Of a stretch of 12,161 nt of DNA, positions 6,987 to 12,161 are shown one piece after another. The stretch's first letter is position 1. Each line of letters begins with the position of its first letter. The position numbers were made by a program, and so were the translations under genes. The DNA is from CAYZFD01 sp964477735 (GTDB lineage Bacteria > Bacteroidota > Bacteroidia > Flavobacteriales > Flavobacteriaceae), in assembly GCA_964477735.1 (NCBI GenBank), contig CAYZFD010000044.1:1-12161 (forward strand), read 5' to 3'. The notes below the pieces were generated by a model. That model saw only the letters and a list, made by a program, of their open reading frames with translations. It made no database searches and was not told where the DNA came from.

Positions 6987-7775
6987 TTATTTTAACAAGG
7001 CGCGGTCTAGGTTGATATAGCCCCCATCGACCAATATATGTTGTCCTGTGGTGTGTGAAGATTTTTCGGAGATGACAAACAAGCAAGTGTCTGCAATTTC
7101 CTGTGGGGTTGTCATTCGGTTTTCTAAAGGAATTTGGCGCATAATAGCTTTGAGTTTTTCTTCGCCATTCTCTATGGTTTTGATCCAATGGTCATAGGCG
7201 GGTGTCCAGCTTTCTGCGATGATCACAGCATTTACACGAATACCTTCTTTAATTAAATCCACCGCCCACTCACGCGTTAAGGCCAAAACGCCCCCTTTGG
7301 CTGCAGCATATCCCGAAGTGCCTCCCTGACCAGTAAGCGACACTTTTGAACCTATGTTTAAGATATTCCCTTTGGATTTGATAAGAAATGGCAAACAATA
7401 TTTGGTAATGGCAAAGTAACTGATGAGGTTTAGCTGTAAGGATCCTACAAAATCATCCACACCATCTGCAAGGCCAACGCCATCGTTTACCCCAACATTA
7501 TTGATCAGCACATCAATGGTGCCATATTTTTTAATAATGGTATTGACTGCTTTTTCAATCTGCTCAGGGGCTGTCATATCGGTTTGAACAAACAAGGCAT
7601 CTATACCCTTATTCTGTAGTTCCTTTTCGTAAGCAAACCCACGATCATTGCGGCAAACAATCACGGGAATAGCACCCTCAGTTGCCAAAGCATTGACAAG
7701 GGTTTCGCCTATACTTCCCTTTAGGCCTGCACCACCAGTAACCACCACTATTTTACCCGCTAATTTTAAATCCAT
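6987..7775 (-). CDS. SDR-family sugar dehydrogenase, likely L-fucose 1-dehydrogenase type
   Basis: A 262-residue classical-length short-chain dehydrogenase. The catalytic tetrad is N116, S143, Y156, K160 (within GYAAAKGG). The N-terminal nucleotide-binding loop is unusual: TGGAGLKGSIG in place of the normal TGxxxGIG, and the NNAG box reads NNVG (92-95). The C-terminal part carries AESWTPAYDHWI, probably a substrate-binding loop, and ends with the usual TGQHILVDGGY. The start at 7775 lies 3 nt after the lactonase stop, and fucP follows 16 nt downstream. Placed between a lactonase and a sugar symporter, it most simply makes the sugar lactone (L-fucose to L-fuconolactone with NAD(P)+); SDRs of this size do this in other oxidative fucose clusters. 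That assignment is inference from context. It could instead oxidise a keto-deoxy acid later in the route, with the Zn-ADH doing the first step. Confidence 0.8.
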   Translation of the reverse strand: MDLKLAGKIVVVTGGAGLKGSIGETLVNALATEGAIPVIVCRNDRGFAYEKELQNKGIDALFVQTDMTAPEQIEKAVNTIIKKYGTIDVLINNVGVNDGVGLADGVDDFVGSLQLNLISYFAITKYCLPFLIKSKGNILNIGSKVSLTGQGGTSGYAAAKGGVLALTREWAVDLIKEGIRVNAVIIAESWTPAYDHWIKTIENGEEKLKAIMRQIPLENRMTTPQEIADTCLFVISEKSSHTTGQHILVDGGYINLDRALLK

Positions 7776-7778
7776 TCT

Positions 7779-8606
7779 TTATAAATTATAAAATTTTATG
7801 GCATTAAGGCCCATAATGTTTTGCTGTTCTTGAGGGCTTAAATGAGATATAAAATCAGTGATTAAACGCTTCACTTTTTCATAATTTCCAGCCACCAAAC
7901 ACACGGGCCAGTCTGATCCAAACATCAACCTATCGGTTCCAAAGGCCTCAAAAACCACATCTAAATAGGGGGCAATTTGTGTTGCTGTCCACATTTTGTA
8001 ATCCGCTTCCGTTATGATGCCCGAGAGTTTACAAGAGATATGTTCGCAGTTTCCAATTTCTTTCATTAATGTGGCCCATCCCTCAAAAAATCCATCCTTG
8101 ATATAGGGCTTGGCCATATGGTCAATGACAAATTTTTGATTTGGAAATCGCTTTACAAATTCGAGTACGGCGCCCAATTGATGGGGGAATACCAAGATGT
8201 CATAGGTATAATTATAGGACTTCAAATGCGAAATACCGCTCAGAAAATCAGGTCGTAATAAAAAATTGACGTCCGGTTCTCCCTGAACTACATGCCGAAA
8301 TCCTTTTAGTTTTGTTTGCTCGGAATAAGAAGCTAAAACGTCCTCGACTTGCTCACTCCTGAAATCAACCCAACCCACAACACCCCTTATGAAATCGTTT
8401 TCTGCAGCGCATTTCAACAAAAAATCGGTTTCTGCTAAGGTTTGATCGGCTTGTACTGCTACACAACCATCCACGTCATTTTTTTGATAGACTTCTTTGA
8501 GTTGGCTCGGCAAAAAGTCCTTGCGAATGGCGGCCATATCATCATCAATCCAAGCGTGTTTTTGGGGTTCGTAGATCCAAAAATGTTGATGGCTATCGAT
8601 TATCAT
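7779..8606 (-). CDS. amidohydrolase-family sugar lactonase (L-fuconolactonase / L-rhamnonolactonase type, COG3618)
   Basis: A 275-residue TIM-barrel metal-dependent hydrolase of the COG3618 group, which hydrolyses sugar lactones such as L-fucono-1,4- or 1,5-lactone to the free acid in the cytoplasm. Visible landmarks are the N-terminal HxH metal motif (DSHQHFW, H6 and H8), KGFRHVVQ at 101-108, FPHQL at 140-144, VIDHMAKP with H163, and the C-terminal MFGSDWPV with D232. Length and motif order are complete. Its ATG overlaps the stop of the upstream FAH gene by 4 nt (ATGA, 8603-8606), indicating translational coupling, and the SDR gene follows after 3 nt. The FucP and SDR neighbours favour fuconolactone; rhamnonolactone or another 6-deoxy or L-galactonolactone cannot be excluded from the sequence. 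Confidence 0.87.
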   Translation of the reverse strand: MIIDSHQHFWIYEPQKHAWIDDDMAAIRKDFLPSQLKEVYQKNDVDGCVAVQADQTLAETDFLLKCAAENDFIRGVVGWVDFRSEQVEDVLASYSEQTKLKGFRHVVQGEPDVNFLLRPDFLSGISHLKSYNYTYDILVFPHQLGAVLEFVKRFPNQKFVIDHMAKPYIKDGFFEGWATLMKEIGNCEHISCKLSGIITEADYKMWTATQIAPYLDVVFEAFGTDRLMFGSDWPVCLVAGNYEKVKRLITDFISHLSPQEQQNIMGLNAIKFYNL

Positions 8607-9463
8607 TTTGCTGAATATGCAACTGCCTTTTGTTTAGAAACCCCCAAACCTTCGATCCCCAATTCCATCACATCTCCAGGTTTTAAATACAAAGGTGGAT
8701 TTAATCCTAATCCCACGCCAAAAGGGGTTCCGGTTGAAATCACATCCCCAGGCAACAAGGTCATAAACTGACTTATATAGCTGATGGATTCTTGGATGTT
8801 GAATATAAAATCTGAAGTGGAATCGTCCTGCATGGTTTTGCCATTGAGCTTGAGCCACAGTCTAAGGTTGTTGGGGTCTTTAATTTCATCTTTGGTGGCC
8901 AAAAAAGGGCCCAATGGGGCAAAGGTATCACAGCCTTTCCCCTTACACCACTGTCCTTCTCGCTCTATTTGAAAAGCACGTTCACTCACATCATTGTGCA
9001 AGACATATCCCGCCACATGATCCATGACTTCCTCTTTGCTTATGTAGGATGCTTTTTTGCCCATCACCACAGCTAGCTCTACTTCCCAGTCAGTTTTGAG
9101 GCTTCCCTTTGGAATCACAACATCGTCAAACGGACCGACAATGGCTGTGGTTGATTTAAAAAACAAAACGGGCTCGTTTGGAATTTTCATACCAGCTTCA
9201 GCAGCGTGTTTCGCATAATTCAATCCTATGCAAACCAATTTAGAGGGTCGTGCGATTGGAGCCCCCAATCTGGCTTGCTCTGGAATTTTATTACACGCCG
9301 ATTGGTGAACTGCTAACCAGGATTCTAATCTAGCCAGTCCATCATTTTCAAAAAAAGCTTCATTATAGTCCTCCCCAAAAGCGGAGACCTCTAGCTGGGT
9401 TCCATCGGCCAATTGAATTCCAGGTTTTTCTTTTCCAATGGCACCGAATCGTATTAGTTTCAT
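8603..9463 (-). CDS. FAH-family hydrolase, likely 2,4-diketo-3-deoxy-L-fuconate (or -rhamnonate) hydrolase
   Basis: A 286-residue member of the fumarylacetoacetate hydrolase family, close to the roughly 285 residues known for L-2,4-diketo-3-deoxyrhamnonate hydrolase. The enzyme would cleave the 2,4-diketo acid to pyruvate plus L-lactate in the cytoplasm. It shows the family entry motif GLNYAKHAAEAG (80-91), PVLFFKS with K103, metal ligands E127 and E129 in DWEVELAVVMG and D158 in HNDVSERAFQ, the GQWCKGKGCDTFAPLGP loop, and GDVISTGTPFGVG near the C-terminus. It lies 17 nt after the upstream SDR and overlaps the lactonase gene by 4 nt. With an SDR before it and a lactonase after it, the final cleavage step of the oxidative 6-deoxyhexose route is the natural reading. 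Relatives also include acylpyruvases, so the exact substrate is inferred. Confidence 0.85.
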   Translation of the reverse strand: MKLIRFGAIGKEKPGIQLADGTQLEVSAFGEDYNEAFFENDGLARLESWLAVHQSACNKIPEQARLGAPIARPSKLVCIGLNYAKHAAEAGMKIPNEPVLFFKSTTAIVGPFDDVVIPKGSLKTDWEVELAVVMGKKASYISKEEVMDHVAGYVLHNDVSERAFQIEREGQWCKGKGCDTFAPLGPFLATKDEIKDPNNLRLWLKLNGKTMQDDSTSDFIFNIQESISYISQFMTLLPGDVISTGTPFGVGLGLNPPLYLKPGDVMELGIEGLGVSKQKAVAYSAK

Positions 9464-9480
9464 TTTGTTTTGTTTAATTG

Positions 9481-10254
9481 TTATCCGTTAAGTTTTATAA
9501 ATCCTCCATCGATCGGAAAATCTGTTCCTGTTATAAATGAGGCCTCATCTGAACATAAATACAAGGCCAGGTCAGCGACTTCTTGAGGTTTGCCCATACG
9601 GCCAATAGGTTGTGTTTTAGATAATTTTTGAAACATTTCTTCGACATTATCTGGATAGTTATTTTTTAAATAACCATCTACAAATGGGGTGTGAATTCGG
9701 GCTGGTGAAATACAGTTACATCGAATGCCTTCATCAATATAGTCCTTGGCAACAGAATAGGTCATGGTGAGCACTGCCCCTTTTGACATCGAATAGGCAA
9801 AACGATCAGAAATTCCAACCCATGAGGCTATAGAGGCCATATTGATGATGACCCCACCTGCGTTTTTCATGTGAGGAATCACGCTATGTATGCAATTGTA
9901 AACTCCCTTTACATTCACATTATAAACACGATCTAAATCTTCCTCGGAGGTGTTCTCAACATTGCCCACATGGGCAATTCCGGCATTGTTCACTAAAATA
10001 TCGATTTGCTCTTCTTTGGCTATGGTATCAATTACTTTTTTGACCTCCTGTTGGTTCACAACATTACAGGCGTGTACCACGGCAAAATGACCCAAAGCTA
10101 AAATTTCATTTTTAGTCTCAACGGCAGTGTCTGGATTCAACTCAAGAATATGAACTTTAGCCCCTTGGCCCGAAAAGGTTTTGGATATCGCTTTCCCTAT
10201 ACCACTTCCCCCTCCAGTGATGATGGCTGTTTTATTTGCTAAACTAAATTTCAT
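9481..10254 (-). CDS. SDR-family dehydrogenase, likely 2-keto-3-deoxy-L-fuconate dehydrogenase type
   Basis: A complete classical SDR. I place the start at the ATG at 10254 (257 residues, MKFSLANKTAIITGG). A GTG six bases upstream at 10260 is in frame but would add only two residues. Visible are TGGGSGIG (13-20), an acidic residue E38 ending strand 2 that points to NAD+ rather than NADP+, NNAG (89-92), the tetrad N114, S141, Y154, K158, and TGTDFPIDGG near the C-terminus. The segment CISPARIHTPFVDGYLKNNYP-like (CISPARIHTPFVDG shown) is a distinctive substrate loop that replaces the common PG. It sits just before the FAH hydrolase, so oxidation of the 4-hydroxyl of 2-keto-3-deoxy-L-fuconate to the 2,4-diketo acid is the likely job. 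An alternative is sugar 1-dehydrogenase, with the roles of the two SDRs swapped. Confidence 0.83.
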   Translation of the reverse strand: MKFSLANKTAIITGGGSGIGKAISKTFSGQGAKVHILELNPDTAVETKNEILALGHFAVVHACNVVNQQEVKKVIDTIAKEEQIDILVNNAGIAHVGNVENTSEEDLDRVYNVNVKGVYNCIHSVIPHMKNAGGVIINMASIASWVGISDRFAYSMSKGAVLTMTYSVAKDYIDEGIRCNCISPARIHTPFVDGYLKNNYPDNVEEMFQKLSKTQPIGRMGKPQEVADLALYLCSDEASFITGTDFPIDGGFIKLNG

Positions 10255-10266
10255 GCCCACAAATTA

Positions 10267-11283
10267 CTATTTTATGTCAAAACTAACCATTGCTTTGATA
10301 ACTTTTGATTTTGGGTCTAACCAAGTGTCAAAATGTGCTATCATTTGATCCATATCCACTTGATGCGTAACAAATGCTTTTGTAGGGAATTGGTTCAGGT
10401 TTTTTATGACAAATTCAAAATCTTCTAGAGTAGCATTTCGGCTACACATAATGGTAGATTCCTTAGCATGGATGCCTGGGTGGTTGAAAATCAAATCTCC
10501 TTTTGACAAGCCCACCAAAACATATCTCCCCCCATGAGACATATAGGATATGCCAGACTCCAACGCAATTTTATTGCCAGTTGCATCAAAAACTGCTGTT
10601 GCAAAATCGCCCTGGGTGATTTTGGCTATTTCATCCACAGCTGTTGGCGAGGCCTTAACCAAGTGTTTAACGCCTAGCTCGGCTTCCACAAACGCCAAAC
10701 GTACGGGGTCTATATCTAACGCAATAACTTCAGCCCCTACAATTTGACACAATTTCATTAATCCAATTCCGATGGGGCCGCAGCCCATCACCACCACCTT
10801 TTCGCCTGCTTGAATTTGGGCGCGTCGGATGGCGTGAGCACCAATAGCTAAAGGCTCTACTATAGCCATTTCTTCATACGTCAAATGGTTGGCAGGAATA
10901 AGTAAATCAGTCCTGACCGTAATAAATTGCTGCATGCCTCCGTCGGCATGTACACCCAAAACTTTTATTTGGCTACAGCAATTTGTTTTATCGTGTCGGC
11001 ATGCATGGCAATGCCCACAACTCACATAGGGCATCACGATGACCTTATCCCCCACCCCGAGGTTTTGGGTATTTTCGTCTATTTCTACAATCTCTGCTGC
11101 CAATTCATGACCTAAAATTCTGGGATAGGTAAAGAATGCTTGATTTCCTGAATAGGCGTGTATGTCTGTGCCACAAATTCCCACCCGATGAATTTTTAAC
11201 AGCGCCTCTCCAGAAGCTCTTTGAGGAATTTCTTTATGCTTTAGGACAAACCTTAAAGGTTCTTCGCATACAATATATTTCAT
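10267..11283 (-). CDS. zinc-dependent alcohol/polyol dehydrogenase (MDR family)
   Basis: A 338-residue medium-chain dehydrogenase of the sorbitol/threonine/L-galactonate dehydrogenase branch. Catalytic zinc ligands are visible: C37 in GICGTDIH, H59 and E60 in GHE, and E143 in VEPLAIG. A full structural zinc site is present: C89, C92, C95, C103. The Rossmann motif GCGPIG is at 167-172, with D190 in ALDIDP at the end of the next strand, favouring NAD+. Such enzymes oxidise a secondary alcohol of polyols, sugars or aldonates. Within the operon it could be an alternative L-fucose dehydrogenase, or it could feed a second sugar (for example an aldonate such as L-galactonate) into the pathway; the sequence does not decide. 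It starts 9 nt after the GH2 stop and is followed by an SDR after about 12 nt. No broken or missing key residue is seen. Confidence 0.87.
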   Translation of the reverse strand: MKYIVCEEPLRFVLKHKEIPQRASGEALLKIHRVGICGTDIHAYSGNQAFFTYPRILGHELAAEIVEIDENTQNLGVGDKVIVMPYVSCGHCHACRHDKTNCCSQIKVLGVHADGGMQQFITVRTDLLIPANHLTYEEMAIVEPLAIGAHAIRRAQIQAGEKVVVMGCGPIGIGLMKLCQIVGAEVIALDIDPVRLAFVEAELGVKHLVKASPTAVDEIAKITQGDFATAVFDATGNKIALESGISYMSHGGRYVLVGLSKGDLIFNHPGIHAKESTIMCSRNATLEDFEFVIKNLNQFPTKAFVTHQVDMDQMIAHFDTWLDPKSKVIKAMVSFDIK

Positions 11284-11292
11284 AGATACTTG

Positions 11293-12161
11293 TTATTTTG
11301 TTTTTAAATGCATTGTGGCTGTTTTCAAGCCATCAGACGAAACCGTAACGATGACATCCTCCTCTAGACCATTGGACTGAATAATACCGATACACTTTCC
11401 GTTAAATGCCTGAATTTCATTGGCCTTAAAAGAAGTTATGTTGGCTTGATAACCATTGTCAACTCCAACCAATTTTCCGCCTCCGGAAACAGTAAAATGA
11501 ATTTTATTGTTCGCTTTTGGTACTGGATTTCCATTTTCATCGGTAACAGTTACGGTAAGGTAGCTTAAGTCATAATGATCCTTCATCAATTCAGCTTTAT
11601 CGGCTTCTACTTTGATTTCAGCTGCATTTCCTGCTGTTTGAATTTCTTTTTCTAAAACTACTTGCCCATTTTTTCTCGAAACAACTTTGAGTGTTCCAGG
11701 GACAAAATCCACTTTCCAGTCGATATGCAAATCATCATTTTGTTTGGATTTGATTCCTAAAGATTTTCCATTTAAAAACAATTCAACCTCGTCTGCATTG
11801 TTATAATAGGCCCAAACATCCACTTTTTGTCCCGCTTCCCAATTCCAATGAGGGAAAACATGCAAAACATCTTCTTTTGACCACTCACTCTGATACATAT
11901 AATACACATCTTTGGGCAAGCCTGCCAAATCTACGATACCAAAATAAGCGCTTCTAGCTGGATAAGGATAGGGAATAGGTTCCCCTAAATAATCAAAGCC
12001 TGTCCATATAAAAGTACCCACAATATAATCTAAAGCTTTTACAGCCTTCCACGATTCTTCGTGTGTGGCCCCCCAGTAGGCCGAAACTTGGTCATAGGCC
12101 GAAACCGTAAGGTCGGCATGTCCATCAAAAGGGGTGTTGTGTGCTGGCGGCCATCTTTTAA
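11293..12161 (-). CDS. glycoside hydrolase family 2 (beta-galactosidase-like), C-terminal part; 5' end outside window
   Basis: The frame stays open to the right edge; 289 codons are visible. The first visible residues continue as HADLTVSAYDQVSAYWG, then LDYIVGTFIWTGFDYLGEP, the end of the GH2 TIM barrel, followed by ARSAYFGIVDLAGLPKD and YMYQSEW. Next is a DUF4982-type beta domain (about visible residues 95-172: HVFPHWNW, VDVWAYYNNADEVELFLNG), then a C-terminal Ig-like GH2 domain (about 178-288: VTVTDENGNPVPKANN, GVDNG). The catalytic Glu residues and any signal peptide lie outside the window. Family members remove beta-linked galactose, glucuronate or related sugars from glycans, usually in the periplasm or outer membrane of Bacteroidota. 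As the first visible gene of the operon, 9 nt before the Zn-ADH, it suggests the catabolised sugar comes from a polysaccharide. The V codon GTG at 12021 is internal, not a start. Confidence 0.92.
   Translation of the reverse strand, partial: KRWPPAHNTPFDGHADLTVSAYDQVSAYWGATHEESWKAVKALDYIVGTFIWTGFDYLGEPIPYPYPARSAYFGIVDLAGLPKDVYYMYQSEWSKEDVLHVFPHWNWEAGQKVDVWAYYNNADEVELFLNGKSLGIKSKQNDDLHIDWKVDFVPGTLKVVSRKNGQVVLEKEIQTAGNAAEIKVEADKAELMKDHYDLSYLTVTVTDENGNPVPKANNKIHFTVSGGGKLVGVDNGYQANITSFKANEIQAFNGKCIGIIQSNGLEEDVIVTVSSDGLKTATMHLKTK

Noticed and set aside
6970..7188. A 72-codon - strand frame between fucP and the SDR gene
   Set aside because: It lies almost wholly within the SDR coding sequence in another frame; the SDR has intact motifs throughout.
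8442..8771. A 109-codon + strand frame across the lactonase/FAH junction
   Set aside because: Antisense to two well-supported genes and without any recognisable domain.
10255..10260. GTG at 10260 as the start of the keto-deoxy acid SDR
   Set aside because: It adds only two residues; the ATG at 10254 is the better start and leaves a normal 12-nt gap after the Zn-ADH stop.

Overview
The window looks like a chromosomal segment of a Bacteroidota member, most likely a marine or aquatic flavobacterium. The evidence is low-to-moderate GC, very AT-rich spacers, no strong Shine-Dalgarno sequences, two secreted proteins with C-terminal type IX secretion (T9SS) sorting domains, and a GH2 enzyme with the DUF4982 and Ig-like tail typical of Bacteroidota polysaccharide-utilisation genes. 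This is inferred from gene content; no rRNA or other marker gene is present.

Left part, + strand (1-5264). The window opens inside a soluble PQQ-type aldose (glucose/sorbosone) dehydrogenase-like protein that ends in a T9SS type A sorting domain. After an AT-rich spacer comes a 1358-residue, cysteine-free secreted protein. It is built from one divergent and three near-identical modules of about 262 residues, an extra beta-rich domain between modules 1 and 2, and a C-terminal T9SS-like domain. A strong intrinsic terminator follows at 5286-5318. I cannot name the function of this large protein. It is the least explained object in the window, and parts of its repeats are identical at DNA level.

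Middle (5265-5635). This is a convergent, A-rich spacer of about 370 bp with the + strand terminator, a weaker candidate terminator for the - strand operon, and no convincing gene.

Right part, - strand (12161 down to 5636). Seven tightly packed genes form an apparent operon. In transcription order they are a GH2 glycosidase (5' end outside the window), a zinc alcohol dehydrogenase, an SDR, a fumarylacetoacetate-hydrolase (FAH) family hydrolase, an amidohydrolase-family lactonase, a second SDR, and a FucP-type sugar/H+ symporter. Gaps are 3 to about 17 nt, and one pair overlaps by 4 nt (ATGA).

Taken together the operon fits the non-phosphorylative (oxidative) route for L-fucose or a related 6-deoxy-L-hexose. 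FucP would import the sugar; an SDR (or the Zn-ADH) would oxidise it to the lactone; the amidohydrolase would open the lactone to L-fuconate. A dehydratase, not seen in this window, would give 2-keto-3-deoxy-L-fuconate; the other SDR would oxidise that to the 2,4-diketo acid; and the FAH enzyme would split it to pyruvate and L-lactate. The leading GH2 gene suggests the sugar is released from a glycan. Substrate identity (L-fucose versus L-rhamnose, L-galactose or others) is inference resting mainly on the FucP transporter.
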